This document shows positions 10,203 to 21,439 of a stretch of DNA of 64,000 bases, one piece after another. The stretch covers positions 1,180,001 through 1,244,000 of the forward strand of contig JACVVK020000001.1 in NCBI GenBank assembly GCA_018292915.2. The letters run 5' to 3'. Numbering within the stretch: the stretch's first letter is position 1; each line of letters begins with the position of its first letter. Under the pieces are notes generated by a model. That model was not told the DNA's origin. It searched no databases and saw nothing but the letters and a program-made list of their open reading frames with translations. A program made the position numbers and the translations under genes. This DNA comes from Batillaria attramentaria (lineage: Eukaryota > Mollusca > Gastropoda > Batillariidae).

Positions 10203-10611
10203 CCGGTGCTATAATTCGTTACCATTGTTTCATAATTACGTTTGATATTCATTATAAATAGTTGTGTCTACTAAAAAAAAAAATGAATTGATAAACAGCT
10301 ATATTATTACAATATCGTAATCAGACCAAAGACTGAAAACAGGAGTTCCGTCCCTTGAGTATCACTTTTGCTAACGGCTGCCTGAAACCGAGTTTGAATG
10401 CGGCTTACTCAAACCGAAACGTTTTCGTATCTCCAAACGCATGAGATCTTTTAATAATGCATATGTATATATAAGTTTTAATCGTCCCCCCCCCCCTCCC
10501 CCCCCCCCCCCTCACACACACACACACACTCTTCAACAAGACCTTTGTATCACGAGAAAGACATCAGAGCCTTAGTCATGGTACTCCTCTCCTGTAATCC
10601 AGGATGTGACT
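10203..10611. other. No gene seen
   Basis: AT-rich start after the LINE, then a C run at 10483-10511 and short CA tract. The 11108-11530 stretch to the right of the TIR element is likewise without a gene. Confidence 0.4.
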
Positions 10612-10625
10612 TCCCCGATCACTCA

Positions 10626-10806
10626 CGGGGGGAGCCGGGGTGGCCGAATGGTAGAGCGTTGGACTCTCAATGCTCGGGTCGTGAGTTCGAATCCCGCCGG
10701 CTGGGGCCAAATATTTGTGCTGGCCTTTTTTTCCTCGTTGCCCCGTCTTTGATATCATCCTTAAGTGGCGGAAAAGGACGTTAAACTCCCAAACACCCAC
10801 CCACCC
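10626..10806 (+). mobile_element. Family A SINE, 14-bp target-site duplication
   Basis: TCCCCGATCACTCA at 10612-10625 and 10807-10820. Complete, with box B GAGTTCGAATCCC. Confidence 0.85.
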
Positions 10807-10849
10807 TCCCCGATCACTCATGGCTTAGCCATAACTACCAGTGCCTAAA

Positions 10850-11107
10850 TATGTGACCCGTTCTCGCGAAAGGGACCGTAAGTCGCGCTAGGCCGAACGC
10901 CGCCACACTCGAAAAGAGTGCCCTTGAGTCAGCATGGCCGCCTTGTGAGTAGCCAACTTCAACTGCTGATATCTCTGTCAATTTTAGTAGTACAGCTTTC
11001 ATTCTTATATTGAATTAAACTGCATAACCAGTAAACTGCAGTGATATACACATCTCAAATTTGATATTTTTCGACTTATGGTCCCTTTTGTGAGAACGGG
11101 TCACATA
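10850..11107. mobile_element. 258-bp MITE with 36-bp terminal inverted repeats and TA ends
   Basis: The TIRs at 10850-10885 and 11072-11107 (outer end TATGTGACCCGTTCTC) match in reverse complement with three mismatches in 36. Both outer ends are TA, consistent with a TA target site as used by Tc1/mariner-type transposons. No ORF. Confidence 0.7.
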
Positions 11108-11595
11108 TGCATTACATATATAAGGCTGATTGCTACGATAAAAATAAAGCCGCTGTGAGTGAAGGCGGTTTAATCAGAGAAAACTACGTAAAGCCCACCA
11201 ATTTGCCACCTGCCAGTGTTGACTGCAATATCGCGGACTATTATTATAAAGTACGCACGATAATGAGATCTGGAGGCTTCAGTAGTTTTATTAACTTTCT
11301 CTAAATCAGGGATCGTCGTTCCTCTTTCCAAAGCACAGTCAATCTATTAGCCAATTTTATCTTGATTGGTGCAGCTGTTTTTAGACCTGCGCAGTTCCGA
11401 ACAGCCAATCCGTCGTGACCATCAGCAGTTGTAAGCATGGCAGCAACAATGAATGAATTTTAAGTGATGAAGGAAATGCATTGATATTGTTGTGAGTGTG
11501 GTGAGTTGGCATGAACATGTTTCCGAGAACTCTCGCCGGTTTCACATCATCATCATCATCATCATCGCCGTCGTCGTCGTCGCTCTCTCTCCTCT

Positions 11596-11650
11596 GTGCA
11601 CCTAATCTTTTATCCTTGTAAAACAAAGTTTCGTTCTCTATCTCTCTCTC

Positions 11651-11683
<33 letters not shown>
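11596..11683 (+). mobile_element. LINE-like 3' tail running into (CT)n
   Basis: The 45 bp CACCTAATCTTTTATCC to AAAGTTTCGTTC match, in reverse, the flanks of the SINE at 18687-19015. The TTTCGTTC end and adjoining (TC)n resemble the tail of the LINE remnant near 25490. No coding sequence is attached. Confidence 0.5.
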
Positions 11684-11834
11684 GTGAACGGAAACACTGG
11701 TGCTTGGAGGAGGTGCTTCAAACACACTCAGGCCACCTGTCGGTAAAGGCAATATTATTTCTCCATGCCCAGCATCATATCACATATCTCTTGCGACTTA
11801 CGGCACATCGACTAATCAGGACACCTTCCTATTT

Positions 11835-11836
<2 letters not shown>

Positions 11837-11892
<56 letters not shown>
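11837..11892. repeat. 56-nt pure C run
   Basis: Uninterrupted C from 11837 to 11892. Shorter C runs lie at 3583-3602, 12001-12018 and 50683-50711, and G runs at 6649-6662 and 13395-13432. The exact length may be affected by sequencing. Confidence 0.9.
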
Positions 11893-11893
<1 letters not shown>

Positions 11894-12018
11894 TCCTCAA
11901 CAACCTCAGTCTTGCAAGACCACACACACACACACACACACACATACACACACACCACCCCGCCCCTCTTGCTTCTCGCCCTTCCATAACCTTCCCCCAC
12001 CCCCCCCCCCCCCCCCCC

Positions 12019-13125
12019 TGTTGATGTCATGTTCCGAATATTCAGAATTCGTGGGGAAATGCAAAAAAAAAAGTCATTCATCCACAGCGCAAAGAAAGAC
12101 ACATTTCGTTCGCGTGGGCTCCGTCGGTTAGAGAGGGAGTGTTTATTGTACTTTCTAGCGTCTATTCACCCAAATTTGTGCAATACACAATACATCTGTA
12201 TCTTAGCTATTTGGATCATAACTCAACACCCCCCCCCCGCCCCCACCCCACCCGCACACCCCCCTCCCCCTCCACACACACGCTACCAACACCACCACCG
12301 CCCACCCGACACCCCACCCGCTGCTACCTTTTTGCACGACGATTGGGAAATTCGGTTATCAGCGCCTTTTTTTTTTTTAAATTCTCGAGAAGGAAGGTGC
12401 ATACAAACACACAACCAGCAAAGCCATTTCAAAACAACAGTTTAAAGATCGCTCAAATCAGTCTGTTGTTGCGATCTCGTCAGAACAGTTGGTCGCATTC
12501 CCCCCAATCAGTGTTTGGTGCATGCACCTGTTTGTAGTTTGGCAGAAAGTGCAAACGTTGTTGGCAGTTGGAACAAATCAAACTAGAATGTTCAGTCGCT
12601 GATTAAGAACTCGATGCCCGTGCCACTCACGGTGTTTTGGAGGTGATACTGATCAAATAGAAAAGGAAACGGTAATGACTGCGAAGTGGTTACAAGTTAA
12701 GCAAATAAAAGCGACATAAAAGGGACAGAAACCACTTAACTTTCACAAAGGACGGCACAGGTCAACGTTTCGGCTTTCGCCTTCTTCAGGACATAAACAA
12801 ATGGGACATAACTTCAACAAACAAACAAAAGGTAACTCTGCCGACGTACTGACATACACGGCGCGGGGGGGAAAAAAACGGTGGGCGAGAAAAGGACCAG
12901 AAAAAAATAGTAAAAACATCACAACACCCATCCGTTGGTGACAAAAGACCATGGACTGTGTGTGAAAAAAAAAATAAAAAAAGGGGCAGAAAAGAACAAA
13001 AAAGAATAGTGATACTGATGTTTCTTCTGGACGGAACGGAAAGGGCAACGTACTTTAAAAAAAAAATCTGAACACAAATAGGTTCAAACCACGCTTAGAG
13101 GTCAACAGACAACTTTTTGTGAGGG
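12019..13125. other. No gene; holds a CCTGAAGAAGG...GAAACGTTGAC motif (minus)
   Basis: CA/CCA-rich at 12225-12330. At 12761-12790 the minus strand has CCTGAAGAAGGCGAAAGCCG followed by AAACGTTGAC, a motif found in many invertebrate repeats, some of which are Penelope-like elements. Poly-A runs at 12967-12980 and elsewhere. Confidence 0.35.
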
Positions 13126-13296
13126 TAGGCGGGTGGGTGGGTGGCAGTTTAATGTCCTTTTCCACCACGTGTGGGTGATATCAAAGGCAGGAAAACTAGA
13201 CAAAAGGCCAGCACAAATGTTTGGCCCCAGCCAGGATTCGAACTCACGACCCGAGATTTGAAAGTCAAACGCTCTACGATTCGGCTATCCCGGCTC
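13126..13296 (-). mobile_element. Family A SINE
   Basis: Complete, moderately diverged; no clean duplication seen. Confidence 0.75.
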
Positions 13297-13746
13297 TGAT
13301 CTTTCTCCTGGTGGAACAAGACTTTACTAAAAATGTTATGGGCAATTCCAAAATATTTGCGCGAAATGGAATGTCAATTATGCTCTTTTTTTGGGGGGGG
13401 GGGAGGGGGGGAGGGGGGGGGGTGGGGGGGGGAGGTACCTAGATTCGCTTTTACCAAAATAATGCAGCTTTAAAAAAATGATAAAAGCCTTTCCCTATAC
13501 ATATTTTACGAAGGACAGCGTGTAGTGCTTGAACACGTGAAAGAGAAATTGCGAATCTGACTCGGCGCAGGTTTGGGAATTATCCTGAAAATCCGGAATT
13601 CTTGTGATATTTCTTGTCTAAAATGTTCCCTTCTTTAACAACGTGACCGACTTTGGCCATGATACGCTTTGAATTTAGTTATCAGAACTGAAAAGTGATA
13701 TATGCACTGCTTTTGGAAAAGGATTTTTTTGCCATGGCGAAGCAGG

Positions 13747-14290
13747 CATTTCAAAACCTCTTACAGCCAGGTCCGTTCTAATCATTGCGGGAGTCACATT
13801 TCAAAACCTCTTACAGTCGAGTCCGTTCTAACCATTGCAGGAGTCACATTTCAAAACCTCTTACAGCCGAGTCCGTTCTGATCATTGCGGGAGTCACATT
13901 TCAAAACCTCTTACAGTCGAGTCCGTTCTAACCATTGCGGGAGTCACATTTCAAAACCTCTTACAGTCGAGTCCGTTCTAACCATTGCGGGAGTCACATT
14001 TCAAAACCTCTTACAGTCGAGTCCGTTCTAACCATTGCAGGAGTCACATTTCAAAACTTCTTACAGTCGAGTCCGTTCTGACCATTGCGGGAGTCACATT
14101 TCAAAACCTCTTACAGCCGAGTCCGTTCTGATCATTGCGGGAGTCACATTTGAAGACCTCTTAAAGCCGAGTCCGTTCTGATCATTGCGGGAGTCACATT
14201 TGAAGACCTCTTAAAGCCGAGTCCGTTCTGACCATTGCGGGAGTCACATTAATTTTTGAAGACCTCTTACAGCCGAGTCCGAACAGACCA
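13747..14290. repeat. 50-bp minisatellite, about 10.8 copies
   Basis: The unit starts CACATTTCAAAACCTCTTAC and has GAGTCCGTTCT and CATTGCGGGAGT. The period is exactly 50 bp through nine units; the last full units change to TTTGAAGACCTCTTAAAG, and an AATTTTT insertion precedes the final partial unit. Confidence 0.9.
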
Positions 14291-14416
14291 ATGCGTCGTT
14301 GCCGCTTTGCGGAATGATGGCGGAAGTTGATTCAGGAGAGTTCGTATAGTTTGGGCCGTATGGTACCTCGCGTAGTATGTCGACGGGCACATGGCAGATG
14401 CACGCGACGAACAATG

Positions 14417-14528
14417 TGGTATGGTATGGTATGGTATGGTATGGTATGGTATGGTATGGTATGGTATTGCACGGCACGGCACGGCATTACATGGTATGGT
14501 ATGGTATGGTATGGTATGGTATGGTATG
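14417..14528. repeat. (ATGGT)n pentanucleotide array with CACGGC block
   Basis: Two runs of ATGGT, about 10 and 8 copies, separated by TGCACGGCACGGCACGGC. It lies just after the 50-bp minisatellite. Confidence 0.9.
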
Positions 14529-14888
14529 GCAATTCCTTGCCGCACACAATCGTCAGAACAACACGACAGTGACCACTTCAGCGACACAGACATCCATAGG
14601 TAACAACAGAAAATATGCTAGCTATCTGGCCACACGCAAGGGGTTAAAGAAAGTCACTTTAATCTCCGCAACAAATCCAGCACCGCGTGTGTCCCATCAC
14701 CGACAGAATGTAAACACTTACCGAATGCCCCCCGTGCCATTCCCTTGAGCTTTCTTCCCGATTCTTTGCGCCCTTTGTGTGGAATGTTAAAGGTGCGTCT
14801 TCCGAAATGTCTAGGTTCATACATAATTCGGAGCTGTTTTGGTGGTATCTTATCATTAACTAGCGGATGTACCCGGTTTTGCCCGGGC

Positions 14889-15060
14889 GGGGAGCTGGGG
14901 TGGCCGAGTGGTAGAGCGTTGGACTTCTAATGCTCGGGTCGTGAGTTCGTATCCCGGCTGGGGCCAAATATTTGTGCTTCCTTTTTCATCGTTGCCCCGT
15001 CTTTGATATCACCCGTATGTGGTGGAAAAGGACGTTAAACGCCCAAATAACCACCAACCC
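14889..15060 (+). mobile_element. Family A SINE, 11-bp target-site duplication
   Basis: TTTGCCCGGGC at 14878-14888 and 15061-15071. Confidence 0.8.
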
Positions 15061-15496
15061 TTTGCCCGGGCTGATGATGAGATTTGTCTGGTAAGTGTTT
15101 TCTGGTCACCTTGTTTGGCGGTACGTGGTGGAATAGGACCTTAAACCGAGAAGTTTCATGTTTCCGGGGTCCCTCCCCCCACGCCCCTGATAACAGCCAC
15201 CAATTCTGATCGCGATATGAGAACTCTAGATCAGATTTTATAGGCTGGCACCGAGCCAACAGAAGCCTAAACGCAAGCAGGAACGCACAACGTCTGCCGT
15301 CATTGTTAACTAGCTATAGCCTGTGTAGGAGAGCTTCTGGCCGTTGCAGCTATAGAACAGCAGACGTCAGTGTATTGCATTCCGAGCTGTACTTATTACC
15401 GAGACAAATTACTTCGAACAGGCGCAATACAGGCGTACCCACAAAAAACGACTGATCCAAAACAACTGCTGTACTTTGAGTTCCCCCATAGGGCTA

Positions 15497-15808
15497 TATG
15501 TTTGGGCTGGCCTTTTTCTCGTTACCGCCGAGGAGGTGGGAGAGCCGAATGGTACAGCGTTGGACTTTCAATGCTCGGGTCGTGAGTTCCAAACCCGGCC
15601 GGGTCTAAATATTTGTGCTGGCCTTTTTCTCGTTACTCGCGGGGAGCTAGGAAAGCCGAATGGTAGAGCGTTGGCGGGACTTTCGATGCTCTGGGCCTGA
15701 GTTCGAAACCCGGCCGGGGGCAAATATTTGTGCTGGTCTTTTTCTCGTTTCCCTGTCTTTGATAATGTGGTGGAAAAGGACGTTAAACCCCCAACCCCCC
15801 CCCCCAAC
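15497..15808 (+). mobile_element. Family A SINE head-to-tail trimer
   Basis: Three partial units in a row: a GGCCTTTTTCTCGTTAC fragment (15497-15527), a unit with head and mid part (15534-15641), and a third with head, mid and 3' end (15642-15800). Each junction falls after CTTTTTCTCGTTAC. Confidence 0.7.
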
Positions 15809-16301
15809 CCCCCCCCCCCCCCCCGGTCCCACCTACCGTTTATCGCAAAGTTTAATTATCGTAGAATTGGCACATTTAATGAATGTAAATAATTCCAGCC
15901 AACAGCGGAAGGGGACCTCGTACAAAGTGATACGACCCCCCCCCCCCCGGTATCCCCCTACCCCCCACCCCCATCCCCCACCCCAACCCATGTCACACGC
16001 ACGCAGGGCAAAACAATTTAGATAAAAATAATTGCACGTGAACAAGAAACGCTGCACGGGCGGGCAAAAGAAAAACACGATCCAAGGCTGTAACCGCATT
16101 TACGAGGGAGAAATGTGTAGATTTTTGTGAAGGGGGGTGGGGTGGTAATCATCATAAAATTAAAGGCAAGACTTTTCGATAAGAAACTTTAGTAATTACA
16201 GGACTGGTACACGGTGAAGCCATGTAAATGTCGTTTGCAGTTTAGTTAGTTAACCCCGCGCAAGCAACAAAGACTATTTCGGAGGCGGGCGGAGGCTATA
16301 T

Positions 16302-16680
16302 GGGGCGGTCGGTGGTCTAGTGGTTAAGAGACTTGTCACCAATGCGAGAGGTGGGGGGTTCGAGTCCCACTCGGGGCAAAGAATTTTCCCTTCTCGTATG
16401 TGGCACCGTTCGTTCGGGCCGATCGTCGGGGGTTCTCTCCGGGTACTCCGGCTTCCTCCCCCTCTGCTTTGGAAATGTTCAGCCCACCAAATTTGAAAAA
16501 TAAATGCAATTCTAAATTCCGAAATTTAAATAGCTGAGCTGACCCTTCGCACCACGTGATTGTAATGTGTTTATGTCCGGTGTGTGAGAGAATGTGTGTG
16601 GTTCACGTGAGCGTGCGTGTTGGGTTCAGTTCGCGGCGCTTTGAGCCGATTCATGAAATTGGGTAAAGCGCCTATACAAT

Positions 16681-16716
<36 letters not shown>
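16302..16716 (+). mobile_element. Family B SINE, full length
   Basis: Head, body, 3' stem-loop (8-bp arms at 16635-16642 and 16665-16672) and (ATT)n tail are all present. Confidence 0.85.
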
Positions 16717-16720
<4 letters not shown>

Positions 16721-16861
16721 GGGCTTCTGGCCTCTTGCCACCGCCTGAGTACTTGTTTGTGCAAACTGAACAGCGAAATAAAATCATCTTTCGATCAGGA
16801 CTATTTCGCGGCTAAACAGGATCTTCCTCCTTCAAGTCATTAAAAGAGAAAAGGGTATTAC

Positions 16862-16953
16862 TTAACTCTTTGACGACGAAGCACAATTTCTAACACGCGA
16901 TTTCCTATAGGAAATCGCGTGTTAGAAATTGTTCTTCGTCGTCAAAGAGTTAA
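16862..16953. mobile_element. Near-perfect 92-bp palindrome with TTAA at both ends (MITE-like)
   Basis: The left arm 16862-16907 and right arm 16908-16953 are reverse complements over 46 bp with one mismatch (16882 against 16933) and no loop. Both ends are TTAA. The centre is CCTATAGG. This is a foldback element, probably a short non-autonomous DNA transposon. Confidence 0.7.
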
Positions 16954-17312
16954 AACATGATGTTAATATAGATTTTTTTTTTTTAATCTAGCTGGTTTAA
17001 ATGAGATGACATACCGTATATCGGTTCAAGTCCAAGACGTATCAAAGGCTCCTTCAATAAAGAAGGTTAGCCGAGGGATATCCGACAGCAGTTCAGTTCA
17101 GTTCAGTTCAGTTCAGTTCGAGAGTATTTCTGCACTCGGAAAAGCTCACATTATGCGCTCTACCTCATCTCTCAATAATCTCCCCAGTGTCGTCTATCCG
17201 ACCAACGATTGTCAAATAATTATTAGGTGAAGCAAAAAGCAGCAATAATATTCACTGTGTTCACATAAACAATATAATCACAGCAAGCTGTAACTTCCTT
17301 CAGTCCCCTTCA

Positions 17313-17489
17313 GGGTGGGCGGGTGAGTGTCTGGGAGCATAACGTCCTTTTCTACCAGGTAAGGGTGGTATCAAAGACTGACGTGGCAACGAGAAAAAGG
17401 CCAGCACATTATCTGGCCCCAGCCGGGATTCGAACTCACGACCCGAGCATTGAAAGCCCAACGCTCTACTATTCGGCTATTCTCCCCCA
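17313..17489 (-). mobile_element. Family A SINE
   Basis: Complete with an inserted ACGTGG in the mid part. Confidence 0.75.
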
Positions 17490-17591
17490 GTCACCTCGAA
17501 ACGTTATTTTACTTACTTCTTGTTTCGCGGAATATTTTTTTTAAATCAGTGACCTGTAATACAAAAATATCTTGTATAAGGACACAGTCAA

Positions 17592-17628
<37 letters not shown>

Positions 17629-17629
17629 C

Positions 17630-17815
17630 GGGGGGCCGGGGTGGCCGAATGGTAGAGCGTTGGACTTCTAATGCTCGGGTCGTGAGTTCGTATCCCGGCT
17701 GGGGGCCAAATATTCGTGCTGGCTTTTTCATCGTTGCCTCGTCTTTGATATCACCCGTATGTGGTGGAAAAGGACGTTAAACCCCCAAACACCCACCCAC
17801 CCACCCACCCACCCG
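17630..17815 (+). mobile_element. Family A SINE after a (TTGA)n tract
   Basis: Complete with an expanded (CCCA)n tail; inserted at the edge of (TTGA)n at 17593-17628. Confidence 0.8.
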
Positions 17816-17819
17816 CATC

Positions 17820-18609
17820 TGATTCACAGGTAGCCTCGGTGGCACAGGGGTTTAAAAACTGAAGAGGGTCATCTGTGGTTCCCCAGACTGACTGGCGTGC
17901 ACGTGCATTTACGTAGTGCGCCACTACCGCTCGCATACAGTGTGTGATCACGGCTCGGGAGTGCTGTGAGGTTGTCTGCTTTCGAACAATGAAGGCTAAA
18001 TTCCGTAATTCGACTCGATATATAATTATTTACGAGCTGATAATATTATATTCAGTACATGACAATTGCCACTTTCACTGTCAACTGACCAATCGTGGAG
18101 TCCGACACAAATGTGTCCGCATCACAATCCTTGATAAACACCCTGCTGGTAAAGCTAGCGCCGTGTGCTTATTCGTGAATCTCATAATTTAGACCCAAAC
18201 ATACTGGTCCGGCATGCCGAACGATGTAAGGTTTAAGCTTTGGAGTACATCACTTTAACATGGCTGTTGTGTCACCTGACACTGCCTTTACGTGGGCTTA
18301 ATTCCACAGTAAGTTGTGTTCCGTCTCCTGTGTCCAAGTATAACTTCGGACGCGAGTTCATCACGCTTGTGTTGAAGTGTGTGTGTTTAACAATTTTGCA
18401 TTAACGAAAGAAAAATGACTTCTACATGGGTTGCATGTCCAACGCGACATTGTTGCTTATAGAGACAATTCATTTTGTCATTGAAAAAGGAATGTGTTGG
18501 AAAATAGAGAGAAATTAAATTCTTACCTCGTCTCTGAGTCCACCATTTGTGAGCCATGCCTGGGGTAATCCTTTCAGGTCCAGCACCCTCCCTCGTTTCC
18601 ACGGACATT

Positions 18610-18613
<4 letters not shown>
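17820..18613. other. No gene seen
   Basis: Mixed-composition DNA. The same holds for 19391-19866, 20515-21000, 21512-22032, 22270-22700 and 22745-23260, where only T runs, CA tracts and chance frames are seen. CAAGGTTACAGTTT occurs at 22256-22269 and 22398-22411 and may mark an insertion between them. Confidence 0.35.
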
Positions 18614-18656
<43 letters not shown>

Positions 18657-19050
18657 CAAAGGAACGAAACTTTATTTCACAAGGATGGGGGAGTCGGTGG
18701 CTCAACGGTTTGAGCGTTGGACTCGAGATCGATAGGTCCCGGGTTCGAATCCCGACAGGGTCAAAATTTGTACAGGCCTTTTCACGTTGCCCCACTTCCA
18801 CTGACTGTGAACTGGATCTGGTTGTGTAACTTGTCCATTACAGTCAAGGATACATAAACTGTGGCCGACCTGGCAGTCTGACTGGATTGAAAAAGTGTTC
18901 AGCTGGACTGTACAGTTAGGGTAGCTATCCCCATCCCCCATAACCAGCCCCCTAGGGCCGTCTGCAATCACCTCGTTGTGGCGTGGACGATAAACCCCAG
19001 CTAACCAACCAACCAATTTCACAAGGATAAAAGATTAGGTGCGCAGACCT
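18614..19050 (-). mobile_element. LINE-like 3' tail interrupted by a SINE
   Basis: On the minus strand 19029-19050 plus 18650-18686 read as the same tail seen at 11596-11640, with an AATAAAGTTTCGTTC end that passes into (TC)n at 18614-18651. The SINE at 18687-19015 splits it, so the tail was there first. Confidence 0.55.
18687..19015 (+). mobile_element. tRNA-derived SINE (family E), full length, 13-bp target-site duplication
   Basis: The head has box A-like GTGGCTCAACGGTTTGAGCG and box B-like GGGTTCGAATCCC, followed by an unrelated body and a (CCAA)n tail. ATTTCACAAGGAT flanks it at 18674-18686 and 19016-19028. It sits inside a LINE-like 3' tail on the opposite strand. Confidence 0.85.
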
Positions 19051-19059
19051 TTTTTCGAT

Positions 19060-19190
19060 CTTCGGTCAGAGACAGAGACAGAGAGACAGACAGACAGTCA
19101 GACACAGACAGACAGACAGGGGTGGAAGTTGGACAGACAGACAGACAGACAGAATGACAGACAGACAAAGAGTGTCAGAGGCAGAAACAG

Positions 19191-19272
<82 letters not shown>

Positions 19273-19390
19273 GGGTGGGGGGGGGGGGCTGAGACAGAGA
19301 TACAGACAGAAACAGAGACAGAGTGACAAGGAGGCAGAGACAGAGACAGACAAACAGACAGACAGATAGACAGACAGACACGGACAGAGA
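19060..19390. repeat. (GACA)n and (GT)n compound tract
   Basis: GACA tetramers on both sides of (GT)n at 19191-19270. A second GACA array is at 47829-48062. Confidence 0.95.
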
Positions 19391-19866
19391 GCGCGCGAAG
19401 TATTTTAGCTAGGTCAAGTCGGTCGTAATGCATGATGACGTCCGCCTGTAAACTGGACCACGTAAACATGCTAGCTAGATCCAGCCAAATCCCTGCGTGT
19501 CAGGGACATAGGGAAAGTACGACCTGAAACAGCTATCCTTTATCCCTCTGACCCGTCTCTCACCATGCACGGGCTGTACGTCACCGAATCGTGCCGCCCC
19601 ACGTCACGGGCTTCCCGCAAACCGATGACGTAGAAACAAAGACTGACACGGAGCTGTTCTGTAGACTGTGTCAGTGTCTGAGTGTGTGTCTCTACTGCAG
19701 TCAAGGTCTTTCACGTCTTTGTCACTTGCGTTACAGTGACGATTTGTGGGGTTGGCGTTGATCCCTCTTCTTCTTATTCTTCGATCACTCAGACAGGCAC
19801 GCCAGTAGTCCGCGTTGAACCTATTAATGGCAAAGTATGCGAGTCCTATAATTTAACAGTCTCTCA

Positions 19867-20128
19867 CAGGCTGTTTACACTACAACGCGGGGTTCAACCC
19901 GAGTTCACCTCGATTCGGGTCAATAGTGTTCACACTACAAATCTGACTCTGACTCTGGCAATGACGTAGGAAAACTTACGTCATGCCCGCCGTCATACCT
20001 TGACGAAAGCATCATGACGCCAGCCGCATGTTTAGATCAGGGCTCGCATGTAAAAGTCGGGGTTGGGGAGTTTAGCGCCGGATTAGAGTCTAACCTCGAA
20101 CTAAACTAGCTTTAAATTTTCTGGGGTT

Positions 20129-20161
<33 letters not shown>

Positions 20162-20513
20162 TTGTTTTGTTTGTTTGTTTTTTTAATCAGGAAGCAGGTC
20201 CATTCCAGCAAGGTGTCTATGCCATTATAGAAGGATTTTTGTCTTTCTTTCTTCGCTTCCTTTTTTTTAAATTTAATTTTGTTTTGGGGTTTCTTTTGTC
20301 CTAGTGTGGGTTAGGCCAGTAGGCCAGTAGCCGTGGGTTAAATTAACCTCGAGTTCTACATACGGGCTCTGAAAATGCTGGAGGGCCCTGGACCCGGGTT
20401 CAGTCCTGCTCCGTAGCAGGGTTGAACCCTGGTCGCCTTTAGCCTGGGTTGGTTGAATGCAACGCACCAGGGTTTTACCCTGTAAAACTGGCAAATGTAA
20501 ACGGCTTCTTCGT
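19867..20513. mobile_element. Possible non-autonomous DNA element with TGTTTACA-type ends
   Basis: Left AGGCTGTTTACACTAC and right, read inwards, AAGCCGTTTACATTTGCC are similar. Both ends then carry GGGTTCAACCC-like blocks. The interior has (GTT)n at 20129-20162. No target-site duplication was seen, so the borders are approximate. Confidence 0.4.
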
Positions 20514-21000
20514 TTGTTCAGCAATGGGTACCATAGGCGGGCTTTCACAGCACACGTCGACGCTCGTACATATTATCTGAGAATAACCAGATAATCGTGC
20601 AACCTAAGAAATGCTGTATACAGTTCAACACATTTTTGAACTCAATGACGATGATAATTGCTGAAATTCTGTTCCGCGTAGTTACACAGCAGGGTCAACA
20701 AACACGACGAAAAAAAAATCAAACTATGAAAAGAAACTACACGTTTTCTTTTACAGTTTATGGTCAGTCCGACATTACATGCAACGTGACAGGTTCACGT
20801 GAATTGTATACCTAAGACGACGTTTAAAATGTATTGCGGTCAGTTAAGGGTGCGGTTCAACGTGTGTGGATACGTAGACGAGCTCTGTGTATGAATTATT
20901 ATTATTATTTTTTTTTTGTTATTCTTTTTTTTTTTTACATGTGCACATAAGGGTTCATGCAGCTACGCATTCGACCACTGGCAAAGTCCAACATGTATAT

Positions 21001-21080
21001 ATATATATAATAATAGTGGAGATTTTTAACGCGCCTAACCCAGGGGCTGGCTCTAGGCGCTAACATTATATAAAGACAAA
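21001..21080 (-). mobile_element. SINE-like 3' end: stem-loop plus ATT tail
   Basis: GCGCCTA (21031-21037) pairs with TAGGCGC (21054-21060) and TATTATTATA-like tail lies outside the stem. No head is visible. Confidence 0.4.
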
Positions 21081-21245
21081 TTGGGCGAGATGAACTCTAT
21101 ATAAGAAAGTGGAGGGAGAGGGGGGGGGATTGGTACACATGCATCTATTTATCTATAGATACACACATTAGTACACATAAAAATGCATGACATCACACAT
21201 ACATAGGAACATACACACATACATACGTGTATACATACAAACATA

Positions 21246-21363
21246 AGGCCAAAATGGGTATGTCTGCACACATCCAGTCTTACGTCAGAAATGTGTATGA
21301 AATTTTCACCATAAGCATTTCTGACGTAAGACTGCATGTGTACAGACATACCCATTTTGGCCT
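21246..21363. mobile_element. 118-bp foldback element, 48-bp arms
   Basis: Arm 21246-21293 and arm 21316-21363 are reverse complements with two mismatches in 48 bp, around a 22-nt loop. The outer ends are AGGCC/GGCCT. There is no clear target-site duplication. It is either a MITE or a hairpin RNA source. Confidence 0.65.
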
Positions 21364-21439
21364 CTCAGTGGTTGTCTTTGTCGGGTCCTGTCTTGTGACG
21401 TACAGTGTGTATGACCATATGAGTGAGTGTTGACATGCT

